From Pseudodesulfovibrio sp. zrk46 (lineage in GTDB: Bacteria; Desulfobacterota; Desulfovibrionia; Desulfovibrionales; Desulfovibrionaceae), in NCBI RefSeq assembly GCF_012516435.1, contig NZ_CP051216.1, forward strand, positions 560,001-624,000: DNA of 64,000 nt, given 5' to 3'. The notes under the pieces are model-generated. The model did no database searches. It worked only from the letters and a program-made list of their open reading frames with translations, and was not told the origin of the DNA. The stretch's first letter is position 1. Every line of letters begins with the position of its first letter. Shown piece by piece: positions 27,712-34,874 of this stretch. The translations under genes and the position numbers were made by a program.

Positions 27712-28080
27712 ATGCGTCATCTTAGCAGAATACTCATAATAGTCACTACTGTTGTGGTTTTGACACTCTCCCTCGCCCTGGCAGGCACAAAGTTCAAGAA
27801 CGAAGACACCGCCAAGAACAGGCAGGACAATACGTTTGGTACGGATCAAACCGAAAAGACCGCTACCACCACCTTCGGCACCAATGACTCGGGCGACACC
27901 ACCATCAAGTCCAAGTCACGTCCAAAGGAAGAACCCGTAGACTGGTACGACAAGGTCATCATCACGGTAAATCCGACCACCAGATGGCCCACGGATCAGA
28001 CTACCACGACCACTACCACGGAATACGACAACGCCACGGACACCCAGACTACCACGACCACCACGCAGGAAATCAAGTAG
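27712..28080 (+). CDS. Thr-rich exported hypothetical protein
   Basis: 122 residues with a signal peptide (about 1-24, ending ALA) and a mature chain of low complexity. It is rich in Thr, Asp and Lys, with two runs (DQTTTTTTTEYDNATD and TQTTTTTTQEIK) encoded by repeated ACTACCACGACC-like units. No domain is recognised. CGGAGG precedes the ATG. Composition suggests an extended, disordered periplasmic or surface linker. A hairpin after its stop overlaps the next gene's ribosome site. Confidence 0.7.
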   Translation: MRHLSRILIIVTTVVVLTLSLALAGTKFKNEDTAKNRQDNTFGTDQTEKTATTTFGTNDSGDTTIKSKSRPKEEPVDWYDKVIITVNPTTRWPTDQTTTTTTTEYDNATDTQTTTTTTQEIK

Positions 28081-28106
28081 TCGAAGCATTTACCATGACG
28101 AAACAG

Positions 28107-28138
28107 AACCCTTCTGGCATACTCCCGCCAGGAGGGTT
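28107..28138 (+). promoter_or_regulatory. Hairpin sequestering the amrS ribosome site (or terminator)
   Basis: AACCCTTCTGGC (28107-28118) pairs over 12 bp, with one T-G pair, with GCCAGGAGGGTT (28127-28138); the loop is 8 nt. The 3' arm contains the AGGAGG of amrS, whose ATG is at 28144. Followed by TTTT, it also looks like a terminator for the upstream gene. Confidence 0.65.
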
Positions 28139-28143
28139 TTCTC

Positions 28144-29163
28144 ATGCAGGAAGCACGGCTCTGGAAACCGCTGAAGAACGGCTCTGTTCAATGCCGCTTG
28201 TGCAACCACTACTGCGCCATCAAACCGGGTGAACGCGGCAAGTGTGGTGTGCGCGAAAACAACGACGGCACACTCTACTCGCTCAATTACGGCAAGATCG
28301 CCGCCATCAACCTCGACCCGGTGGAGAAAAAGCCGCTCTATCATTTCCAACCCGGCACACGGACCTTTTCCTTTGCCACCATGGGCTGCAACCTCCGCTG
28401 CACCTTCTGCCAAAACTGGTCTCTCTCACAAAGTCCGTCCGAGAGCCGCCGCATTGACGGCCGCGACGCCACGCCCGAACAACTTGTTGAAGAAGCCGTC
28501 CGCGTGAAAGCCGCGTCCATATCCTATACATATTCGGAGCCGACCATTTTTTTCGAGCTCATGCAGGACACGGCCAAGCTGGCGCGCAAGGAGGGGCTAA
28601 AAAACATCATGGTATCCAACGGCTTCATGAGCCGGGAGTGTCTGGACGAACTTGCCCCGGATATCGACGCCATCAATGTGGATCTCAAATGCTTCACCGA
28701 GGAGTTCTACCATGAGATTTCTGGTGCGCACCTCAAGCCGGTGCTGGAGAACCTCAAATATATCAAACACACCCTTGGCTGGTGGCTCGAAGTCACCACC
28801 CTGCTGATTCCGGGCAAGAACGACTCGCCGGAAGAGCTGGATGAGCTCACAAATTTCCTCGCCAAAGAGATCGGCCCGGACACGCCGTGGCATATTTCCC
28901 GATTCCACCCGGATTACAAGATGAACAATGTCCCTGTGACGGGCAGCGATTCTCTGACCGCCGCCTACCGTATGGGACGCGAGAAAGGACTGAAATACGT
29001 ATACATCGGCAACATGCCGGGCCTCGACATGCAACACACCATCTGCCCCGGCTGTGGCAAGGAAGTTATCAACCGCTCCGGCTTCACTTCCACCCGCCCG
29101 TCAGTAACCAAAGGACAGTGCGATTTTTGCGGCGAAACCATCCACGGAATAGAAATGGGATAA
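28144..29163 (+). CDS. amrS: AmmeMemoRadiSam system radical SAM enzyme
   Basis: 339 residues. The radical SAM cluster motif CNLRCTFC supplies C82, C86 and C89. A Cys set before it (C17, C20, C24, C34; CRLC, HYC, GKCG) and a C-terminal pair of knuckles (CPGCGK near 300, CDFCGE near 330) fit the AmrS/COG1180 group rather than classical PFL activase. The activated substrate is unknown; partner AmrA/AmrB genes, usually nearby, are not in the window. The ribosome site lies in a hairpin arm. Confidence 0.88.
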   Translation: MQEARLWKPLKNGSVQCRLCNHYCAIKPGERGKCGVRENNDGTLYSLNYGKIAAINLDPVEKKPLYHFQPGTRTFSFATMGCNLRCTFCQNWSLSQSPSESRRIDGRDATPEQLVEEAVRVKAASISYTYSEPTIFFELMQDTAKLARKEGLKNIMVSNGFMSRECLDELAPDIDAINVDLKCFTEEFYHEISGAHLKPVLENLKYIKHTLGWWLEVTTLLIPGKNDSPEELDELTNFLAKEIGPDTPWHISRFHPDYKMNNVPVTGSDSLTAAYRMGREKGLKYVYIGNMPGLDMQHTICPGCGKEVINRSGFTSTRPSVTKGQCDFCGETIHGIEMG

Positions 29164-29242
29164 ACAAGTAGGAGAATGCTTGCCAAGCGAGTTCTTTTTC
29201 AGTAGTTAACCTCCCTCGGCTGAATTGCCTTTCCGCGCATTT

Positions 29243-29367
29243 GTCAGATTCTTGAGGATTTCCTCTGGCAAGGCGCAAGATTTAATCAGGGCCGCCGCGT
29301 ATTCCTATACGCAAGGATCTGAATAAATCGCAGCAACGCAGCCAGTGGGAATCCTCAAGAATCTGAC
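29243..29367. repeat. 125-bp palindromic element abutting tRNA-Pro
   Basis: Perfect 18-bp terminal inverted repeats GTCAGATTCTTGAGGATT (29243-29260) and its complement (29350-29367). Inside are CTGGC/GCCAG, arms GATTTAATCAG and CTGAATAAATC (10/11), and a central GCGTAT-TCCT-ATACGC hairpin. The right end's last base is the first base of the tRNA. Architecture matches the element at 5449-5568. Confidence 0.8.
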
Positions 29368-29443
29368 GGGGCATGGCGCAGTCTGGTAGCGCGCCTGCTT
29401 TGGGAGCAGGATGCCGGGAGTTCAAATCTCTCTGCCCCGACCA
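29367..29443 (+). tRNA. tRNA-Pro (anticodon TGG)
   Basis: Cloverleaf read by eye: acceptor CGGGGCA (29367-29373) with TGCCCCG (29433-29439), anticodon stem CCTGC/GCAGG with loop TTTGGGA (anticodon TGG at 29401-29403), T loop GTTCAAATC, encoded ACCA at the 3' end (29440-29443). Confidence 0.96.
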
Positions 29444-29461
29444 GGAAGATCAAAGCAGATC

Positions 29462-29490
29462 AAGCAGTTAGTTTGGCCTGCTTTTTCTTT
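29462..29490 (+). terminator. Probable terminator of tRNA-Pro
   Basis: AAGCAG/CTGCTT 6-bp stem with a 10-nt loop followed by TTTTCTTTT, 19 nt after the tRNA. Confidence 0.55.
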
Positions 29491-29621
29491 TGTCTTATCA
29501 TCACCACAACTCACTACTTTTTTCCCAGCATCAAATCCTTTAGCCCTATACTCGCATCGTCTCATTCGCTACAATTCAAGAAACAAGCTTTGAATAGCCA
29601 CTTTCAACCCAAAGAGGCCAA

Positions 29622-30140
29622 GTGAAAAAGACGTATGCATTCCTCTTGGCATTAGTCCTTGCTGGCTGCACAGGGGGAGACTGGAGAACGGCGAGCAGAG
29701 AGCCCGCTGGTATTGCTCCAGATCCAACCTCTACGCCAGAAGCTGTAGTCCAAATATACGCTGCCCCCGCATGGGGATGGCGTGGCTGGTTTGCTGTCCA
29801 CACATGGATTTCAACCAAGGGGACTGGAGATGATCAGTACACCGTATATGAAGTAATTGGATGGCGGCAGAAAAGCGGTTTACCTGTGTTGCGGATTGAA
29901 AAGGACGCGCCTGATAGATACTGGTTTGGTGAACGACCAGAGTTGCTGGCAGACCAGAGAGGTGCTGGGGTTGACGCTCTCATCGCGCAAATTGATGCTG
30001 CCGCACGGTCATATCCCTGGCCCAACCAGTACAAGGTGTTCCCCGGCCCGAACAGCAACACCTTTACTGCTTGGGTACTCAAGCAAACTCCTCAGTTGAA
30101 TGTATCACTGCCGTTCTCTGCCATTGGCAGTGGCTACTAA
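29622..30140 (+). CDS. DUF3750-family lipoprotein
   Basis: 172 residues from a GTG start with GAGG upstream. Signal II lipobox LAGC puts the lipidated Cys at residue 16. The domain matches DUF3750: VVQIYAAPAWGWRGWFAVHTWIS, YTVYEVIGWR, DRYWFGERPELLADQRG, and FPGPNSNTFTAWVL. The function of the family is not known to me. It ends just after the SAIGSGY segment; family members I recall continue further, so this copy may be a short form. The stop is TAA and no similarity continues after it. Confidence 0.85.
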   Translation: MKKTYAFLLALVLAGCTGGDWRTASREPAGIAPDPTSTPEAVVQIYAAPAWGWRGWFAVHTWISTKGTGDDQYTVYEVIGWRQKSGLPVLRIEKDAPDRYWFGERPELLADQRGAGVDALIAQIDAAARSYPWPNQYKVFPGPNSNTFTAWVLKQTPQLNVSLPFSAIGSGY

Positions 30141-30220
30141 GACAACCTCCTCCTCCTCGCCTTTCATGGCCTTCTTCTGACCCCAAAGCATTACGCGGTT
30201 TTTCGTTGTTCCATCTGTCC

Positions 30221-30280
30221 AGAAATCTCAGACCAAGCAGTTATTCGGATATTGAGTTTGCTTAACAATCTGAGATTTCT
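30221..30280. repeat. Inverted repeat upstream of the sorting-tail gene
   Basis: AGAAATCTCAGA (30221-30232) and TCTGAGATTTCT (30269-30280) are perfect complements 36 nt apart; nested AAGCA/TGCTT lies within. It ends 56 nt before the ATG at 30337 and could be a leader hairpin, an operator or a terminator without a T run. Confidence 0.6.
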
Positions 30281-30336
30281 GTACAGGAATGGTTCATGCA
30301 GTGTGAAGTGCAGCAATATAGCAAAGGGAGGGACAT

Positions 30337-30975
30337 ATGAAACGCATTGCATGGGCACTAGTGACAATCCTGATTATGACAACTGGCGCACAGGCGGCGA
30401 CCATTGGACTAGATGACATCCCGGCCGACGCGCAGTGGGCTTCAGATGTTTGGGCCTACTCTTCACAATACAACAGTCACTGGACTGCCAATGACGCCAT
30501 AGGCTCTCCAAACGTCTGGAACTATTCTGACAATCCTGGAGCTTGGGCGACCGACCGAAAAAACGCCAGTCCAGGGGCATCCCCTTACGAATCAATCACG
30601 CTCGGATACTCTTCGGCCACACAATCTCTGGGCGCAGTCGTCCGTGAGAATTATGGCAACGGCTTCGTCGCACTGATTGAGGCGCACGATTCGAGCCAAA
30701 TAGACCGGAACGAAGGCTGGCACCCTGTCTGGGCAGGAATCGACAATACTCCAATTGGAAATGTAGAGAACTTTTATGCCAGCTGGGCCTTAACAAGCTT
30801 TCTGGTCGACGCCCTGAGGATAACCATCAACATTAACGCAAGCACTACTTGGGAAGAAATCGACGCCGTGGCTCTGCTCGGCACAACAGCCCCAACGCCC
30901 ATTCCCGGTGCAATATGGCTTCTCGGATCCGGCCTGCTCGGACTCGTCGGGCTCCGACGCAAGATGACTGCCTAA
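30337..30975 (+). CDS. Exported protein with PEP-CTERM-like sorting tail
   Basis: 212 residues. Signal peptide about 1-20 (ending AQA). The body has VRENYGNGFVALIEAHD and TTWEEIDAVALLG, a pattern seen in PEP-CTERM proteins with a jelly-roll, discoidin-like fold. The C-terminus is the sorting tail: TPIPGAIWLLGSGLLGLVGLRRK, that is, a short motif, a membrane span and a basic end. An exosortase is expected to process it; none is in the window. GGGAGG precedes the ATG. It is less similar to the next two genes than they are to each other. Confidence 0.82.
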   Translation: MKRIAWALVTILIMTTGAQAATIGLDDIPADAQWASDVWAYSSQYNSHWTANDAIGSPNVWNYSDNPGAWATDRKNASPGASPYESITLGYSSATQSLGAVVRENYGNGFVALIEAHDSSQIDRNEGWHPVWAGIDNTPIGNVENFYASWALTSFLVDALRITININASTTWEEIDAVALLGTTAPTPIPGAIWLLGSGLLGLVGLRRKMTA

Positions 30976-30999
30976 CCAAGTCTTCACGGATACAATGAA

Positions 31000-31036
31000 G
31001 CCTCTCACAGGATCGCTCCAGTGAGAGGCTTTTTTC
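31000..31036 (+). terminator. Terminator after the first sorting-tail gene
   Basis: GCCTCTCAC/GTGAGAGGC stem (31000-31008, 31021-31029) followed by TTTTTT. Confidence 0.9.
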
Positions 31037-31287
31037 ATACTTTTTTCCCTTCTTGCTTTTCGAGACAAAACGACTTCTAGATTAATCGGACAAGACCATA
31101 CCCGCCACAACAGATTGGAATAATACACATAAATGCACACATCTAGGCTTCAAGCATCACTCGATCCATTTTACTCACATGAGTAAACACTCACACTTTC
31201 ACCTTAAATATGTCTGTTTCTCTCAGAATAACTCCGACAACCCCAAGCTTCCCCTTATAACACCCAGCAACCAAAGTACTTTTTATT

Positions 31288-31304
31288 TTGGCCCACTCTT
31301 TGCT
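31288..31304 (+). promoter_or_regulatory. Sigma-54 promoter of the second sorting-tail gene
   Basis: TTGGCCCACTCTTTGCT: GG and GC exactly 10 nt apart in the -24/-12 arrangement, close to the TTGGCACG-N4-TTGCW consensus. The start would fall near 31315, about 25 nt before the ATG. Confidence 0.75.
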
Positions 31305-31339
31305 GTTATTGGCAAAACAATTTTTGGGAGGAATTAGAT

Positions 31340-31900
31340 ATGAAACGGATTTTGATTCTCTGCTTTGTCGCGGTTATCGCTTTTGCCAGTGCGGCCCATG
31401 CAAGCGTAGAAACCTATGATGGAACCAACCTTTATGGAACCTACTCTGGTGCTCTCACTTACACGAATGTCCTAACCGGCGTTGCAGAGCCTTCTCAAGA
31501 TTTCCAAATCACCATTGGTAATGATGCCTCTTTGCAAAACCTTGAAGGCAACAATTATTATCTTTATGTTCCTGAATTAATCGCTGGTCCTTCTGATGAC
31601 TGGCAGGTTGACTGGGAAGATTCCAACGATCGCTCCAACGCCTACATTGCACATATGGAGAATGACCATTTCTTGGGCTTCACGAATGCTAACCATCAGG
31701 CCTTCTCTGCCTCATTGCTTTTCGCAAAAGATTTCAGTTCTTTCTTTTTCACCAACGTTATCACGCAAGCCGACGCCTCGGGCATGTTGATCCGAGCCAC
31801 TACCGGCAACATGAACGCCACCCCCATTCCGGGCGCAGCCCTGCTCCTCGGATCCGGCCTGCTTGGTCTGGTTGGCCTTCGCCGCAAGATGGAATCCTAG
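31340..31900 (+). CDS. Exported sorting-tail protein, tandem paralogue A
   Basis: 186 residues. Signal peptide about 1-21 (AAHA). The body has LYGTYSGALTYT and FQITIGNDASLQNLEGNNYYLYV, shared with the next gene. The tail TPIPGAALLLGSGLLGLVGLRRK is identical to that of the next gene. GGAGG precedes the ATG, with a sigma-54 promoter 36 nt upstream. Likely exported and anchored or processed at the C-terminus by an exosortase-type system. Body function unknown. Confidence 0.85.
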   Translation: MKRILILCFVAVIAFASAAHASVETYDGTNLYGTYSGALTYTNVLTGVAEPSQDFQITIGNDASLQNLEGNNYYLYVPELIAGPSDDWQVDWEDSNDRSNAYIAHMENDHFLGFTNANHQAFSASLLFAKDFSSFFFTNVITQADASGMLIRATTGNMNATPIPGAALLLGSGLLGLVGLRRKMES

Positions 31901-31979
31901 GAGACGCCTAGTCAAAGGGATCACCTCCCGCCTTTTGAGATGCACGAAAGCCCTCATGTATTATACATGGGGGCTTTTC
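31808..31979 (+). repeat. Duplicated 3' block, copy A
   Basis: Covers the sorting-tail codons, the stop, about 45 nt of 3' UTR and the terminator of gene A. It is nearly identical to 32722-32889, differing by a few substitutions and a 1-nt indel. Confidence 0.85.
31948..31979 (+). terminator. Terminator of paralogue A
   Basis: AAGCCCTCATGTA/TACATGGGGGCTT 13-bp stem (one T-G pair), TTA loop, then TTTT. Confidence 0.9.
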
Positions 31980-32230
31980 TAATTCCGCTTATATAGTTTC
32001 AAGCTATCCTGTTATTTGTGACAAAGTGGGCTCTGCCTTTTCCGGAAGACTCCAACGCCATTGCAATACACTAAAACATTTGCAGAAGCAGCTTCTAAGG
32101 TTTGGGTGTCCATTTTCCTCAAACAACAAATGACCACCTTGAAGTCTCGAATCAGTCTGTTTCTTTCGGAAAACAAACCTACCTACGCAGGCAGTACTCC
32201 CAACCAATTGTAAACATGACGTTTTTCAGA

Positions 32231-32247
32231 TTGGTCCACGCTTTGCA
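32231..32247 (+). promoter_or_regulatory. Sigma-54 promoter of the third sorting-tail gene
   Basis: TTGGTCCACGCTTTGCA: GG and GC 10 nt apart, like the promoter of paralogue A. The start would be about 25 nt before the ATG, the same spacing as in copy A. Confidence 0.75.
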
Positions 32248-32282
32248 AATTGTTGAAAAACTATATTTGGGAGCCTTCCAAC

Positions 32283-32807
32283 ATGAAAAAGATCATTATT
32301 CTCTGCTTCGTTGCAGTTATCGCCTTTGCGAGTGCAGCACATGCAGCTTACGACAATTCTAATTTCTATGGGACCTACACCGGAACACTGGAGTTCGCGT
32401 CAGGCTCGCCGAGTTCTGAACTCACCATCACCATTGGTAACGATCCGCTTGGAACAGGGTTGGATGGCAACAACGTATACTTGTACGTCGCCCCTGAAGA
32501 CGCCAGATGGGGCGGACAGTGGGAAAACGATGGCGCTATCAACTTTTACAACGGCAACCTCCAGCAGGACAACGTGTTGTTTGTTAGCAACAATAACTTC
32601 GCGACCTTTGACGCTACGTCTGCATGGCTTACCTTTGACTCGACTTTAGAAGGATTCATGCTCTCAGGCTATATTACAAATGGTATTGCCAACACATTTG
32701 AATCTTTTTCCGCAAAAATGAACGCCACCCCGATTCCGGGCGCAGCCCTGCTCCTCGGTTCCGGCCTGCTTGGTCTGGTTGGCCTCCGCCGTAAGATGGA
32801 ATCCTAG
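32283..32807 (+). CDS. Exported sorting-tail protein, tandem paralogue B
   Basis: 174 residues starting MKKIIILCF at 32283 with GGGAG upstream. The signal peptide (AVIAFASAAHA) is identical to A's in its second half. FYGTYTGTLEF, LTITIGND and GNNVYLYV match A, and the tail is identical, while the middle (about 75-140) has diverged strongly. The conserved export and sorting ends around a variable centre suggest paralogues selected for different surface or matrix properties (inferred). Confidence 0.85.
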   Translation: MKKIIILCFVAVIAFASAAHAAYDNSNFYGTYTGTLEFASGSPSSELTITIGNDPLGTGLDGNNVYLYVAPEDARWGGQWENDGAINFYNGNLQQDNVLFVSNNNFATFDATSAWLTFDSTLEGFMLSGYITNGIANTFESFSAKMNATPIPGAALLLGSGLLGLVGLRRKMES

Positions 32808-32889
32808 GAGACGCCTTAGTCAAAGGGATCACCTCCCGCCTTTTGAGAAGCACGAAAGCCCTCATGCCTTATGCATGGGGGCTTTTTTA
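32722..32889 (+). repeat. Duplicated 3' block, copy B
   Basis: Second copy of the tail codons, stop, 3' UTR and terminator described at 31808-31979. Confidence 0.85.
32856..32889 (+). terminator. Terminator of paralogue B
   Basis: AAGCCCTCATGC/GCATGGGGGCTT stem, CTTAT loop, then Ts. The loop differs from copy A while the stem is kept, with a compensated pair change. Confidence 0.9.
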
Positions 32890-33021
32890 TCGCGTTGACT
32901 ATATATTCATATTTAGGCTATCTATTGTGCCTGCTCTGGCACAAAATGTTCGCTTTTTGTGCATCATATTCTATTCCCTTTTGCTTCCGTCCAGTTTTGC
33001 GCCTTCCATGGAGGAAGCATC

Positions 33022-33897
33022 ATGCCGTTCATCCGCTTTTTCTGCTATTATCTGATCTACTGGATTATTTTCACTGCCGCTGCCGTCTCCATTCGCATCA
33101 ACCCACCACAGGGGATGCCGGACACTGCCATTCCGGCTCTGGCCACCTTCATACTCATCCCGGTGTTTATGATCATGAGTTACATCCTGATCGTGGCACG
33201 ACCTCACCCTCGTTTCGAATTAAGCAGGAAACAGCGGTGGATGCGATTTCTCGTGTACCAATGCAGTTACATTCTTTTCGTATGGCTCGCTGCCGTAATA
33301 CTTGGAGTCGAAATACGAACGCAATACTCGTGGATTACCGGCTTATTGCCTGCTGTCCTGCTGCAACACATGATACGTGGAGTCAGGGTTATTACCCCGG
33401 TATTGAATCCCAAAACCGACGGCAAATGGCGCGGCTTCAAGTACGCGCTCTTGTATCAATTTATTGCAGTAGCAGCAGTTTTCACCATCACTATACTTTT
33501 CTTTCAAGAGAACACAGACAACGCTGTTTACGCAGGAATACCGGTCATAATACTCATCATGCTGAGTATACTGTACCGACTTACCGTCGCATCACCTCAC
33601 TCCCGATTCAACTCATTGAGCAAAAGGGAAAAACTAATACGATTCATCTATCATGTGGGAGCTTACATAACCTTCTGTTTTATGATGCCTATCGGCCTCA
33701 CTATGTTATGGCACTGGGAACTCCCGCAGCACTGTGATAGCGCCATTGTCCTCCTCATCTTCCTGAGCGCGATACACGGTAGCGACGGGAGTCCACACAA
33801 AGGGATTCCCTACTTTACCGGAAACAATCACGCTCCCATTATGAGCGAAGGCGCTATCAAGAGACGCCTTGCAGAAGTCAAACAGCAAGATGCGTAA
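33022..33897 (+). CDS. Polytopic membrane protein of unknown function
   Basis: 291 residues starting MPFIRFFCYY at 33022, with GGAGGA 7 nt upstream; the frame is open upstream without a better start. About seven hydrophobic segments appear, in what looks like two similar halves: each has a loop with (A/V)xPHxRF followed by K(Q/E)R and an aromatic helix (ARPHPRFELSRKQRWMRF, ASPHSRFNSLSKREKLIRF). The halves suggest an internal duplication. The C-terminal 60 residues are soluble. No family recognised. Confidence 0.75.
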   Translation: MPFIRFFCYYLIYWIIFTAAAVSIRINPPQGMPDTAIPALATFILIPVFMIMSYILIVARPHPRFELSRKQRWMRFLVYQCSYILFVWLAAVILGVEIRTQYSWITGLLPAVLLQHMIRGVRVITPVLNPKTDGKWRGFKYALLYQFIAVAAVFTITILFFQENTDNAVYAGIPVIILIMLSILYRLTVASPHSRFNSLSKREKLIRFIYHVGAYITFCFMMPIGLTMLWHWELPQHCDSAIVLLIFLSAIHGSDGSPHKGIPYFTGNNHAPIMSEGAIKRRLAEVKQQDA

Positions 33898-34059
33898 CCC
33901 GAACCTTCCACTCCTGTATCTCGTCCGTGCCGTACTCCATGGGCGAGATACTTTCTTGTCTGCTTATCATTTTTCTCTGGCGCCTTCACAAAAGACATAT
34001 GATCATGTAGTCATTTGTATGAACAGGAACCATTCCTAAGCATTGGTGCACCAAAGCCC

Positions 34060-34440
34060 ATGCCGGGATTGTCGAACATCAACACCCTGGAGTCTCACGT
34101 GTATTGTCTTTACGCCTTCAATGGCGAACTCATGTGCTTCGTCCATGTTCTGCTCAACGCCCTGGACATGAATGAAAAAGGAAAATCCCCGCTCATCGTC
34201 ATCGAAGGCGCAGCCGTCAAACTGGTTGGGGAACTTGAAAAGGAAAGCTGCCCCTTCCATGCTCTCTATATGAAGACCAAGGAAGCCGGTCTCATTGACG
34301 GCGTGTGCAAGGCATGCTCCGCTAAAATGAAAGTCATGGAAGAGGTGCAGGCATCAGGCCTCCCCCTGCTGGACGACATGTCCGGCCATCCGTCCATGGC
34401 CGCATATGCAGACAAGGGGTATACGATCATCACCTTCTAG
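34060..34440 (+). CDS. DsrE-like small cytoplasmic protein
   Basis: 126 residues if it starts at ATG 34060; an in-frame TTG at 34015 would add 15 residues, and neither start has a clear ribosome site. The sequence fits a DsrE/DsrF-like fold: a first strand VYCLYAFNG, then a helix with CFVHVLLNALDM, LIVIEGAAVKLV, HALYMKTKEAGLIDGVCKACS, and DMSGHPSMAAYADKGYTIITF. The VCKACS cysteines may be functional. Members handle sulfur or serve as subunits of sulfur relay systems; the exact role here is unknown. Confidence 0.7.
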   Translation: MPGLSNINTLESHVYCLYAFNGELMCFVHVLLNALDMNEKGKSPLIVIEGAAVKLVGELEKESCPFHALYMKTKEAGLIDGVCKACSAKMKVMEEVQASGLPLLDDMSGHPSMAAYADKGYTIITF

Positions 34441-34462
34441 TCTGAACCATACGTATACAACG

Positions 34463-34492
34463 AGCCCCGAAGATAGAATAATCTTCGGGGCT
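34463..34492 (+). terminator. Terminator after the DsrE-like gene
   Basis: AGCCCCGAAGAT/ATCTTCGGGGCT 12-bp stem with a 6-nt loop, then TTGC. Confidence 0.85.
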
Positions 34493-34874
34493 TTGCTTAT
34501 GGGCTGTTTTCCATATGCAAATCACCTGACCAACCAGTCGCAAGCAAGGCGAGGCGTACCTCCCGGACCACACCGCCAACACTATTGTCGCTGTTGAGTT
34601 TGCCCAACATCCCCAACAATTCCAGAGTCTAGCAATTCAGTTTTAACAAATTTGGCTTTTTCAGGGTTGTATAGTTTACTTTTTCCCGAATTTTTCTTAG
34701 TGAAAAGCCGTTTTTCGGGGAGAAAAACTGGAAAAGGCTACGGATTTCTGCACAAAGCTCTTGATCCTAATCGCTTTTCCGTATCGGGCGACTTGACGAT
34801 GTCCGCGAGTGCGCCTGCTTATTTGCCCGCCTGAGACGACGGGAAGACATATCAAAACCATACAAGGTGACATA
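34493..34874. other. Long leader region of the sodium symporter gene
   Basis: About 380 bases. At 34677-34730 TTTTTCCCGAA, TTTTTC, GAAAAG and TTCGGGGAGAAAA can pair as a nested hairpin. A short Ala-rich frame starting ATG 34799 ends TGA 34834 and could be a leader peptide, but it lacks a clear ribosome site. No known riboswitch class was recognised. Confidence 0.5.

Larger units (their letters stand above)
30976..31339. other. Intergenic region with terminator and sigma-54 promoter
   Basis: 364 bases: a terminator at 31000-31036, an AT-rich stretch 31070-31280 without recognisable genes, and a -24/-12 promoter at 31288-31304. The AT-rich part could hold enhancer sites for a sigma-54 activator, but no palindrome stands out. 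Confidence 0.55.
31901..32282. other. Intergenic region between the tandem paralogues
   Basis: 382 bases with a terminator (31948-31979), roughly 250 bases in which I see no gene, and a sigma-54 promoter (32231-32247). Promoter-proximal sequence resembles that before gene A, so the duplication included the promoter. Confidence 0.6.

Noticed and set aside
29622-30210. Readthrough extension of the DUF3750 gene
   Set aside because: The stop is TAA, not UGA, and the frame beyond it has no family-like residues, so neither selenocysteine nor readthrough is supported.
29367-33900. Genomic island integrated at tRNA-Pro
   Set aside because: No integrase gene and no direct repeat of the tRNA 3' end were found downstream within the window, although the gene content looks accessory.
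34493-34874. Known riboswitch (glycine, SAM) in the symporter leader
   Set aside because: I could not match the conserved cores of these classes; only an unassigned hairpin is visible.
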